From contig JAQFVV010000027.1 in assembly GCA_028023455.1 (NCBI GenBank), positions 4,587,845 to 4,651,844 of the forward strand: a DNA stretch of 64,000 nucleotides. Direction: 5' to 3'. The first letter of the stretch is position 1; every line of letters begins with the position of its first letter. The notes beneath the pieces were generated by a model. It worked only from the letters and a program-made list of their open reading frames with translations, was not told where the DNA came from and did not search any database. Positions 54,190-64,000 of the stretch are shown here, piece by piece. The position numbers and the translations under genes are program-made. Source of the stretch: Epiperipatus broadwayi. Its lineage: Eukaryota; Onychophora; Udeonychophora; Euonychophora; Peripatidae.

Positions 54190-55205
54190 GAGGCAAAATT
54201 TTTCTTACAATAGCACCACTCAGTACATGACAGAGTAATCAATGGATGCAGGAAGGTTGGTGCATAAAATCCCTATCTAGAGCCTATTCATCCAATATCC
54301 CCAGACTAGTTTCTAGCTTGTGGCTTTCATCATTGAGGAGCTTTGGATCTATACATCATTCTACCTAGAGCTTAGACTCTAATGCAATTGTCCAGCAGCC
54401 ACCTATTACCTTATTAGCTAATTATAAAACTTTGAATCCAAAATAAAAAGACAATAAGGTTTTCAGTTCAAGAGCATTAGCTTGTATACTCATATAGATC
54501 TGAACTCAGTTCAATATTCATACTTTTGTTGTCTTTGGTTTTTTAATAACCACAGTCACCATAATCCTATTGTGAAGGACTGGTATTAAACTATGAAACA
54601 TCTCCATGGTGACCATTCTTTATGCTTACACAAGCTGTTTACACAGAGGCAAAACTCTTCCAACATCTTGTGTAAGCATAAACCATGTTCATCATATGAT
54701 GTTTAGTGGTTTAAGATCTTTTTTAAATACAATTTTAATAGACCATAAAATCATATCTTTTTTCAGAGATGTTGAGAAGAGAATACAGAAGATCAGAGAG
54801 ATGCAATGGATAAATAGGAGCAAACTCTCCATACAGGAGTGTCACCTAGTGCAAGCCTTATTAATCAATGGATGCAAGAAGGTTTGTGCATCAAAATCTC
54901 TATCTAATACCTATTTATCCAATATTTCCAGACTAGTTTCTAGCTTATGGCTTTCATCAGTAAGAAACCATGGATCTGAAAACATTGTACCTAGATCTTA
55001 GGATCTAATGTAAACCTCCAGCAGCTGCCTTTTATCTAGTGAGTTAACTATACAGCTAGGAGCCCAAGATGAAAACAATGTTTTTAATTCAAGTTCATTC
55101 ACTTATATAGTCACAATAGATCTAAATCTAGTTCAGTATCCATATATTTTGGTGTCTGTTTGATCACCATTTCCTATGCTTATACAAGCAATAACTTGTA
55201 TAAGC
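54190..55205 (-). mobile_element. Two Fam1 units on the minus strand
   Basis: Unit A covers 54,190-54,600 and unit B 54,830-55,170. Each has the GTAATCAATGGATGC or similar end, the ribozyme, GATCTAGG/GTACCTAGATC text and the CAGTTCAGTATCCATA end. Between them 54,590-54,720 contains facing Fam1 ends (TATGCTTACACAAGC, GCTTACAC mirrored). The 131-codon ORF at 54,606-55,001 is only a reading of these repeats. Confidence 0.7.
54926..54965 (-). ncRNA. Fam1 hammerhead with intact core, weak helix I
   Basis: Minus strand CTGATGA at 54960-54954, GAAA at 54940-54937, palindrome ACTAGT at 54937-54932 and C17 at 54931. Helix II pairs AGC with GCT. Helix I is weak (TCTTA against TGGAA). Confidence 0.6.
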
Positions 55206-55209
55206 GTAG

Positions 55210-56600
55210 GGAAGGATGACCATAAAATGCAATGGGTAATGAATGCATCATTATTTTCTCTTATTTTCTTTCTATTTTCTACTCTTTTCTGCACCACTCA
55301 TCATCATTATTTATGAGTCAACACCTTTTCATTAAACGTTTTTAATAAAAATAAAGAGTATTTTTTTGTTCTCACAATGCAGTCACATTGAATTAACATA
55401 AAATGTTCAAAACAGCACAGCAATAACTAGGAAGACAGCCATCTCATACAGAAAGTGTTGTTAGCAGTATAGCTTACAGAAGTTTTAATATAACCAGAAT
55501 GTAGATAATTTTTGATTCGTCTTCACAATATATACAGATCAACTTTTTGTAGTATTTGAGAAGCTTTTTGCAGTTTAATGTTTTTGTAAAAATCACTTAA
55601 AGGAATGTTTTGATTAATTTTTAGCAAAATAAATCAGCACCATCACATCACAAGAAAACTTCTCTTGGAAGCATGTGAGCAAGAATATGAGGTCATGTGA
55701 TTTTTTTATATAATTTACTAGGAAAAGAAAATAGATTCTTTTATTGTAAATTGTATTTGCAAAAATATGGAGATATTAAAAGAAAATGGTTCTAAAAAAT
55801 AGATTTTCAGTATTCATTAGTTGAAACTAAATCCAATCTTTTAATCTGTGACAAAATATATGACTGTAGTAAATTAAAAACAAATTAATTTAAATGAACA
55901 TTCAAAAAATGAGAGCTCTGACATGTTCACTGTACCATACAGTGAAGCTGTAATATGCACTGTACCCTTATACTGTAATTATACACTATCAAAACAATGT
56001 AAATAAACATTAAAATATGTAAAGTTAATACATTTTACAATACAATAGCAACTATATCTTAACTGCCATACCCAACATGTTTATTAATAATATTTCAGAT
56101 TATATGGAAAATGTATATATTTTATTCTTTGCTTTATTACCTTCTCCAAATTTGATGTGATATAATATTTTATCCAATAATATGTTTTTTAAGCATAAAG
56201 TTAAAAGTTTGATCAAATTTAAGGCCATTTGTAAAGTATCTTCTTTAAGTGATAAAATGAAAGTTATTGATTTAGTAATAGCAGGAAGAAGGAACGGTAA
56301 AGCTCTCCTTTATTGCATTAGAAAGTTAAGTTTGAATAAATCAACCAAAAATATATAATAGATAATGATGTATAGAGATATATAGATCCTGAAATCAATA
56401 CAGATTTGAACATCTAAACAGCTAGAAAAAATATAATCTGTTGATAATGATATTGTTATTATATTTCCATACAAAGGAAAGCTTATTTCAAAAAAATATA
56501 TATTATTTAGAGTTGTGCTGCACACTTTTCACACTTGTGATCTCCATATTCAGACTGAAATTTTACATGACCCATTAAATGTTGTTACCATCCTATTGTA
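55210..56600. other. AT-rich region
   Basis: No supported feature. A minus ORF of 71 codons at 56.3-56.5 kb has no motif. Confidence 0.4.
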
Positions 56601-56628
56601 GGCATATATGAATAATAATAATAAAAGT

Positions 56629-56706
56629 ATTAAACCACTAAACATCACATGATCACCTTTTCTATACTAGCACATAATTGTTGTATGGAGAGTTTTGCCT
56701 TTGTTT
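56629..56706 (-). mobile_element. 78 bp Fam1-derived insertion with 12 bp target duplication
   Basis: AATAATAAAAGT occurs at 56,617-56,628 and 56,707-56,718. The insert starts ATTAAACCACTAAACATCACATGATCACC (in parts) and ends TATGGAGAGTTTTGCC-TTTGTTT, the two Fam1 ends joined. It is the same kind of internally deleted derivative as the one at 31.74 kb. Confidence 0.85.
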
Positions 56707-57643
56707 AATAATAAAAGTAGTCTTATCGCATGCAAATATATATCTCTATATTATATTGTAGTACTATGATTTGATATAAGATCTTTGAAAAAACTGCATA
56801 TTAACCAAAAATGTATAATAATATTGGGTTTTTAGTAGATCTGTTGATTTATAACAATTACATTTTTTAGCCTGTTTTAGAAAATGTGTACATTCAAGAA
56901 TGTAGTGCCACCTATCAGCATTAGGAGAATACTAGTATGAAGAACAAAACTTTGAGAGTCAATTAGATAAATGGGAGAAATATATGGGAGCAATATAAAT
57001 AAAGTGCTGTTATAATGCTCTATTTATACAAAGTAAATTGGAATATAAAAAAGGAGATGTTTAAGCACAAAAGTGATCTCACACACAATGAGTTGAGCAT
57101 TTTTCATATACTTTTAAATAGTGTTTAGGTTTTTTGTTTTTTCAATTAAAAATTTATTATTCAACATAAGAACTTAAAATTTTCATTACCCTAAACAATT
57201 TTTCTGTAACCCCTTGAGGTACTGTGACCCACAGGTTGCCCACCACTGGTCTAGAGAATGTTTAATTGTGATAGTAATCTGATACTTCACTAAAATTTAT
57301 TTACAAAATTAAAAATATGGAATAGTAACTTTTATTTTTTTAAGTAAATATGAATAACTGAATATGCATATAATAAAACATACATAGTGTTCATTTAATT
57401 TATTATTAATAATTGTATAATTATTACTTTTTAAATCAGTTTAGATTATAATCTCAGATAAATTATAAGCAGATTCTAAATAGCTATCTTATAAATAAAC
57501 TTTCAGGTACATCTAACCCTTCGTATATCAATGCCAATTTTGACAACTAAAAGGAGATCTCTTTGATCTGATGTATATATATATATATATGTCATATTAT
57601 TATTACTATTTGCGGGATATTCCGTGTAGTGAAAAAGCTAAAT

Positions 57644-57687
57644 GCTGACACTTCAGTACAATATCAAGTACCTTCCTCAGAGCGTCC
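57644..57687 (-). ncRNA. Hammerhead ribozyme candidate, left arm, helix III weakened
   Basis: Minus strand CTGAGGA is at 57,680-57,674. Helix II matches the right arm. GAAG-TGT-C replaces GAAA-CGT-C, so helix III would be two G-U pairs. C17 is at 57,647. Helix I GCT/AGC is kept. Confidence 0.65.
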
Positions 57688-57724
57688 TCTTTCTCAAATC
57701 ACAAGAATGCATTTGAGAAAGAGG

Positions 57725-57770
57725 ACGCTCTGAGGAAGGTACTTGATATTGTACTGAAACGTCAGCATTT
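57725..57770 (+). ncRNA. Hammerhead ribozyme candidate, right arm, complete core
   Basis: CTGAGGA is at 57730-57736, helix II pairs GTAC (57,739-57,742) with GTAC (57,751-57,754) around an 8-base loop with a bulged or wobbling base below, GAAA is at 57756-57759, and the palindrome ACGT (57,759-57,762) is followed by C17 at 57,763 in a GTC triplet. Helix I pairs GCT with AGC and extends across one mismatch. This is the minimal form known in Penelope-like elements. Confidence 0.8.
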
Positions 57771-57879
57771 AGCTTTTTCACTACACGGAATATCCCACAA
57801 ATAGTAATAATAATATGACATCTTTTATCCGTGAAAACATTAGAATTAATATATATATATATATATTGTAAATAAATCA

Positions 57880-59755
57880 AACATTGATAGGTAAAAAGGC
57901 TGAAACTTGATATCAGCAGTGATTTTTATTTAGAAATCAATCAAGCCATCATTTAGATTAATTACTAATAATTTTAATTGCATATAAATGATTTTTACTG
58001 TGGATCAAATATATATTTGCCCTAGTAGTGGATTTGGACATAATTGTTCTATGAAGTATTTATACTCTTAATATTAGATATCCAAGTAGCAGAAAATTAA
58101 TGTGAAATTAAAATTTATTAGTATTTGATCTAAATTAACCTTTGAAATGATAAGATGGCTTGATTGATTTGTAAAGAAAAATTATCACTAATACAAAGTT
58201 TCTGCCTTTTCATCTGGCAACACTTGATTTATTTAAAATATATACAATCAAAGATCAGATAAAAGAGATATTCTTTTATCTGACAAAATAGATTGCCACT
58301 AATATAAGAAGTGATATATGTATTTGTAAATTTATTTATAAAATGGTTCTTTAGAAGCTGATTGTAACTTGTCTTAGTAACATATTCTAACATGATTGTT
58401 TCATGAAGTATTTATATTCCCAACATTATATGTTAGATCACCAGAAAAATAATTTGTGTCTTAAAAATTATTAGTATATAATCTTAATTTAAATATGCGG
58501 ATTATATGTATTAAAAACAATATATGCATTACATATATATTTGTTTTGGAAGATATTATACACTTGCAGTTCAGTAAACAAATATATGTTATCGCAATTA
58601 AAACCTATCAGCAAAACAAACTATTACATATAATGTTACAATGCACATAAGAGGGCTTAGAATAAAATACAGCAGATGTCATAACCCCACTATATTGAAT
58701 AAATTCATATTTGATCTGTATATATTAAAAATCAGAAGATTTATGTATCTCCTGTTAGACCAATATAAAAATAGAATATTTTATACATATAATAGCCAAA
58801 TTCTGAATTATAAACTATAACATCACAAGGCTCATAAGACCAGTTTTAAAAGAAGCCTCTTCATTGGCTATTCCAAGTTTTTAAATATTACCATAAGATC
58901 AGGATAAAATTTTAATACATTGGCCCCTCCATGAATTCCATATGTATGCATCAAATAGCATTGCTTATTCAGCATTGTTTCTGATATCCATGTAATGAAA
59001 AGATTTGGTTTTCTAATATGAAGCTTTTTTATCATCAGTCAAATCTAGAGTATGATCTTATATTTTATTTCTAGCTTTTTTTAACTGTCATTTGTGATCA
59101 GCAATTGGGGTGGGGGAGAGTGGAGAGAAAATAGCTCTAATCAAGAGAAAAACAATTTCTTGCTCATACAATAGAAAACAAATTCTATCAAAAAGTGAAT
59201 ATTGTTTTTCTTTTGTTTAAATTTTTTTAATTATTAATTTATTAAATATGTATTTTTAATAAGTACATGATGTTTAAGATTTTTTAAAATTATATTTCAT
59301 TTTTACAACTACACCATACTGCTGAAAACTTATATGACAGTAGTCATAAAGTAATTTGTTTCAGCAATATTATTATTGGGGTGTTTATTAGTAAAGATAA
59401 TAATAATTTCATTATTTCCATATATATATATTTAAAATAAAAATTTAATTAAAAATATAAAGATTTTATTTTAAAAAATAATAAACATTTTATTGAACAC
59501 CTTATTTTAAATTGAAGGCTATTTATGCAAAAATTAAATTAAGCAATGAAGATTTTCATGTATCTAAGTAAAGTATGTAAATGTTAAACAGAATTTATTT
59601 TTTTATTCAAAAGTGTGAAGGTATGAAATATACACAATTAATAAATATGATGTTTTACATAGTCAATAAGCATACCTATGATCATACTTTTGATATCTAG
59701 ACATTATAAACAATTATTTTTTATATAAACCTTACAATAAAGCATAAATATATTA
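57880..59755. other. AT-rich region
   Basis: No recognised gene, RNA or repeat. Confidence 0.4.
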
Positions 59756-59759
59756 GAAT

Positions 59760-60000
59760 ATCACATGGCCATCTTTTATTTTTCTTTCCTAAGATATTAA
59801 AATAATAACACTTTTTAAATGGTAGAACCACTTAGTACAAACTATAATAATCAATAGATGCCAGAAGATTTGTGCATTTAAATCCTATCTAGTGCCTTCT
59901 CATCCAATATTTCCCAGATTAGCCCCTGACCTATTATCTACATCAGATAGAAGTTTTAAACCTGGATCCAATGCATCTGAATGTTTAGGGTATATCATAC
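59760..60000 (-). repeat. Strongly diverged Fam1 relative
   Basis: ATCACATGGCCATC, GTAGAACCACTTAGTACAAAC, ATCAATAGATGCCAGAAG, TTTGTGCATTTAAATCC, and CCAATATTTCCCAGA keep the Fam1 order. The ribozyme part is unrecognisable. 60,001-60,397 holds nothing else I can name. Confidence 0.55.
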
Positions 60001-60393
60001 CTTCTATTCAGCAATCATTTTTTATTTATGCTTTCAAGCTATCAGGTTGAAATATAAAAACATGTTGGTAGTTCGAATTTAAAAACATGTCGCTGTTTGA
60101 AATTCAAGGCAACCTAATTGCGTAGTTTAGTCTTTATGTAGTTCGGTGTCTGCAGTTTTGTTAATAAATGTGAATACCTATATCTGTTGCACAGGATTGA
60201 TATAAATACCAAAACAGCACTAAATAGTGGCTTAATAAGCACTACCATAAACTGCTTACTAAAGTTTATGCTAGGTGGCAGAGCTGGAGTATGATAAATA
60301 ATTTATTCTTGAAAAACACTGTGTGAGCTGGGAAGTTGTATAATGTTTTCTTGGTTTTACACCAATCATCAGCAAATAAAGATACTTAGGAGG

Positions 60394-60499
<106 letters not shown>

Positions 60500-61235
60500 G
60501 ACATGGTAACCAGCTATGTAACTATCCAAACAAGTTGGCTTACATTCACAACATTAAAGTGATTTCAAATTTCAGGTTGGTAGCTTAATAGTACAAAAAA
60601 CATGGCTGCTGCATAAAAGTGCTTTAGATTCAAAAATGCAAGTGCACTATGTCCAGGTTAAAATTTTCACACTAATGACAATCCAGAAACTATTTTAAAG
60701 TTATTAATAGTACAGCACTAGTTAGGGATTTAATAAGCATTACATCTAGCATCTATTAATTACTCAATTTTACATTAGATGACAGCACTGGGCTAGAATA
60801 AATAGATTGATCTTCAAATACATTATTTAAGCTGGATCAAATGATTTATTTTGGTTTTATTTATAATGAAAACATTAATAATTTTATGTGGGGATAGTGG
60901 ATGACATTTATAAGCATTAGGATGTTGTTTTTGACATAGTTAATAAGTGCATTCACTTGTATATTCCGGCCAGATAGAAATTTAATTTAAAAATATAAAT
61001 AAAATAATTGAATACCTTTATTGCTTGCAAGCTTGTAAGAAGTTTGACTGCTAAAGTTAATATGAGTAGGCTACAATTCATGGTCATGAGTTCAAGAAAC
61101 TATCACTCTACCAATACACCAAACCATGTGAGACAGAAACTTAATCTATCTCATTCTACTCTATATGTAAGTCATTCATTTAAACATAAGTAATAAATGG
61201 ACACCAGATGGCACTATTAAATAGTCCTTTATATT
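60500..61235. other. AT-rich spacer
   Basis: No supported feature; a 61-codon ORF at 61.0-61.2 kb has no motif, and 61,060-61,140 may be a remote minus S1 SINE. Confidence 0.35.
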
Positions 61236-61240
61236 ATAGC

Positions 61241-61300
61241 TGCTGAGAGATTCCTGACTCCATTTAAGGAGAAGTCACAGTGCATCACATCACATCACAT
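61241..61300 (+). mobile_element. Isolated 3' tail of the LINE
   Basis: GCTGAGAGATTCCTGACTCC, then AGGAGAAGTCACAGTGCATC and a CACATCACATCACAT run match 12,861-12,915. Only the last 60 bases are present, as in an extremely truncated insertion or a SINE that borrowed this tail. Confidence 0.8.
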
Positions 61301-61489
61301 TAGTTTGGCAAGTGAACCTTTTTAATAAGAGATGCTGTATGCACATCTCCCATAAAACTCTTTTTTATCTCCATTATTCAGGAAAATAGGAAAAAGGAAA
61401 TACATTAAGGTTTGAACCCAACTACACTTGTCTATTTAGCAAAATTGTTATGAAAATACATTAGTAGTATTAAAATAAACATATAGTAA

Positions 61490-61740
61490 TCTTTAACTGA
61501 GGTTTAAAGTTTATATTTAGGCTAGTGATAATCTCTAGTTTAATAAATGATTAGCGATAATCACTACTGCATTTATCTAGAGTGAATGGTGTCAAAGTTG
61601 AAGGTAGAATAAGTTTGACATATGTAAATCATAATATAACAATTTACTATTGATAAATGCTGTACATATAATAAAGATATATGGGAGATGGTGACCTGGG
61701 CCAATAGATGAGTATGGGGTCATTTGCCTTTTACTGTATT
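61490..61740 (+). repeat. Fam3 unit with decayed hammerhead
   Basis: GATAATCTCTAGTTTAATAAATG, TGGTGTCAAAGTTG, AATAAGTTTGACA and ATAATAAAGATATATGGGAG lead to GGGCCAATAGATGAG at 61,698. Core C3 and U4 are lost, helix II is gone. Confidence 0.6.
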
Positions 61741-62029
61741 TTTATATATGTGATTTGAAAAGAATGTATGGTGGTGATATGAATCATTATCCGCATAAAT
61801 AGTTAATTTTAGAGAATCAAAATGTAATGTATATTTATAGGATGTAAATATTTTTAATAAATCTAAACTAACACACACTACACAAAGAATACTTCAAACC
61901 TTTTCTTTTCTTTTTAAATCTTGTTTTATTGTATGAACCATGTTATATCATTCTGTATATTATATTCTTATCCACATTTTGATTACCTTAAATAATCATT
62001 TTTGAGGATCATTTCTTCTTTTTATATTT

Positions 62030-62845
62030 AACCCTCCTGTATTCTGACAGATTTCTTTGTTCTTACTATATTTAAGCTTTCAATTTTCATTTTGATATTA
62101 AACCATTATTATTTATCGAATATAATAAATTTTATCTCTTTCGCTAGATATTTTTGTTTAGAAATAAATTTTAAAAAATCTTATTTGATTTTCAGAATTA
62201 TTTTAAAAATTAGATTTTAATCAAAATAAAACACTGACACATCATCAAATTTCAAGTGGCCACAATTCAATTTGCAAAATGAATGAAATCTTTGTACTAA
62301 GTTTATTTTAAAAATCTGAACAAACTATTTTTAAAAACTACTAAGTCTATCAATTTATGCTTTAAAAGTTTAATTTTTTTTTGTAATTTTTATGATCTTG
62401 CTAAATATTATAATAATCTGCTGAGTGACCTCATTTCTAGACAGATGTGTTTCTTGCAACCCTATCTCTATAGTAATGATATTCAGAAGAATATATTTAA
62501 AAATAAAACATTTCTGTAAAAAATAAATATGCAATAATATTTATTTTTGATTTTTAATAATTATTACACAATTATAGTACAAATATAATCATAAACTTTC
62601 CAAAAAAATAAAGTTTTTAGACCATCATAATATTTCCTCTATGTGCACTCACAAAGTTCGAGATCACCAAATATACAATGATTACTCATCAGTGCATTGT
62701 TTCAGTTATTTTGAAATACCAATTATTCTATTATGACACCTTTTGAATTTTTTTTAAAATTAAAATACTAAAAAATAAATATAGTGAATACATAAAAAAA
62801 AAAAAGCTTCGCAAAATTTTTAACAGAGGTTAAAAAATGCAAATT
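62030..62845. repeat. R850 dispersed repeat
   Basis: It matches 28.31-29.13 kb over nearly the whole length, with similar order and only small indels. Confidence 0.75.
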
Positions 62846-62849
62846 TTAC

Positions 62850-64000
62850 TTTTAGAAATTTCAGAAGTTTCATCATTTTGCAATAAGATACAATTAACTT
62901 TACTTGTCAATATATAATTTTTATACTTTGCTATAATTTCGATATATAATTTTTATACTTTGTTATTGCAAACTTTTTACATTCTAATTTTTGTTATTAT
63001 AATACATAAAGATATAAAATGGTTCATATAATAAAGCAAGATTCGAAAAAAGAATGTGAAATATTTATATACTGAAATTAATTGGCCATTTTTAAAAGGA
63101 AAAGGATACTTACTCTTACAGCATGTATTAATAAAGTATTAATTTATTAAATAATACACCAATCAGTGACTACTCTTAATTCATCATCCTCCAATCATTG
63201 GAGAATAAAATATTAGCTGCACATAGCTACACAAAAAATTGAGATATTTTGAAATTTAGTTAGAATTATCCATTAATTAAATTTTTTAACATTTATATAA
63301 AAATAAGACGGATTATAAATAATTATTAATCAATATTTTGAATTTGTCAAAAAGTAAGCAATAAGGATCAATTTCTCACTTTTTTTTGTGCATATTCTAT
63401 CATATTGTGTTGACTCTTACACTTCTTTACCTCCCAAAATCATTTAAAATCTAATGAACACTCTCACCTACAGAAAGTGCATCTGTTAATAAATTATCTA
63501 TACCTCCATAGTGGTCTTTTTGAAAAAAAAAACATTTTTAAAAAACTAACTCTCTTGTACTTTTTCAAAAATATACGATGAATTTAAATATCATTTCTCA
63601 TCAAAATCATAGAATCATTGATAAAGATTAAAACAAAACCCATTATTTTTGAGAACGTTTCTAAATATAACTAAAACATTTAAAACAAAAGATATAAAAG
63701 AATGTTTTTGTTTTTATTTACGTAAATGCATTAAAAAGTAAAAAATAAATTTTCTTCAGCTTCCACAAATAAAAGTGTGGTGGTGCTTATATTTAGAAAT
63801 TATATTAACCCTTCAACCACTAATTATATTATTGGTTGTATGAGGTAAAAATCAAATCTTTTAATTGGCCAACTCACAAACTGAAGACAAAGCCTATTGT
63901 TAAAACATATTCGCCTATAATATTAAATTCAGCTCAGATACATTTATAAAAAGTATATTACTAATTTTTCAGGTTATGAAAGAGAACGAAAGTTCTTTCA
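62850..64000. other. AT-rich region to window end
   Basis: No recognised gene, RNA or repeat. Confidence 0.4.

Larger units (their letters stand above)
57589..57822. mobile_element. Foldback element with hammerhead in each arm, in a TA microsatellite
   Basis: Arms 57,589-57,699 and 57,711-57,820 match almost base for base around an 11-base centre. Differences are few, so it is young relative to the other foldbacks. TA microsatellite lies to the left and again near 57,850-57,867. The ORF called on the minus strand is a reading of an arm. The setting in TA repeats resembles the Penelope pair at 2.5-3.25 kb. Confidence 0.8.

Noticed and set aside
54606-55001. 131-codon ORF
   Set aside because: It reads across two Fam1 ends and a ribozyme region; the frame is not conserved in other Fam1 copies.

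Overview
This window reads as non-coding, repeat-dense, AT-rich animal DNA. I recognise no host protein-coding gene: every protein-like stretch I can identify is a piece of a transposable element, and most contain stops or frameshifts. CpG is rare in the repeats. Diverged copies differ from each other by CpG-to-TpG/CpA changes, which suggests an old, methylated repeat landscape. Penelope-like GIY-YIG endonuclease fragments, LINEs with an APE-type endonuclease, a Merlin-like DNA transposon and tRNA-derived SINEs all point to a metazoan with a large genome. I cannot name the species.

The main result is an unusual density of sequences that fit the hammerhead ribozyme core (CTGANGA, helix II, GAAA, short helix III, NUH cleavage triplet, helix I closing the ends). 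At least five repeat families carry them. They are a foldback at 57.6-57.8 kb; a foldback at 7.15-7.45 kb; a foldback at 2.08-2.45 kb; a dispersed family called Fam1 here (about 1.0-1.7, 6.6, 30.2-30.7, 33.4-34.2, 37.0-37.2, 53.3-53.7 and 54.2-55.2 kb); and a second dispersed family called Fam3 (16.2, 23.9-24.2, 25.7, 29.5-29.95, 31.6-32.25, 34.4-35.35, 35.7-35.9, 38.6 and 61.5-61.7 kb). A tRNA-headed SINE at 49.7 and 52.1 kb has a sixth, more decayed version. In several families helix III is a bare palindrome (ACGU, ACUAGU), the form known from Penelope-like elements and retrozymes. Many units lie head to head as foldbacks, and Fam3 also shows tandem units whose original period is about 321 bp.

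Layout. 0-2.45 kb: foldback repeats, two with hammerheads. 2.5-3.25 kb: an inverted pair of Penelope-like 3' ends. 3.3-5.4 kb: an LTR-like element inside a TA microsatellite. 6.5-8.0 kb: a Fam1 fragment, a hammerhead foldback and a Penelope fragment. 8.95-12.9 kb: a nearly full-length dead LINE with an SGNH-esterase-like ORF1, endonuclease, reverse transcriptase and C-terminal region. 13-18.3 kb: microsatellites and tRNA-like SINEs. 19.2-20.4 kb: a Merlin-like element with a Penelope fragment inside. 20.4-29.1 kb: AT-rich repeats, a second LINE copy and a roughly 0.8 kb repeat family. 29.5-35.9 kb: the densest hammerhead cluster, interrupted by a CpG-retaining stretch at 32.7-33.3 kb. 36-49 kb: Fam1, a foldback, Penelope and LINE remnants, a retroposed tRNA and a purine tract. 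49.2-52.6 kb: an intact GIY-YIG ORF and tRNA/hammerhead SINEs. 53-57.8 kb: Fam1 copies and the cleanest-looking hammerhead foldback. 58-64 kb: mostly AT-rich repeats and a 100 bp TA microsatellite.

The elements probably form a dependency network. Penelope-like and LINE enzymes would mobilise short non-autonomous units, and the ribozymes would process tandem transcripts. That picture is inference; the motifs, pairings and target-site duplications were read by eye from the sequence.
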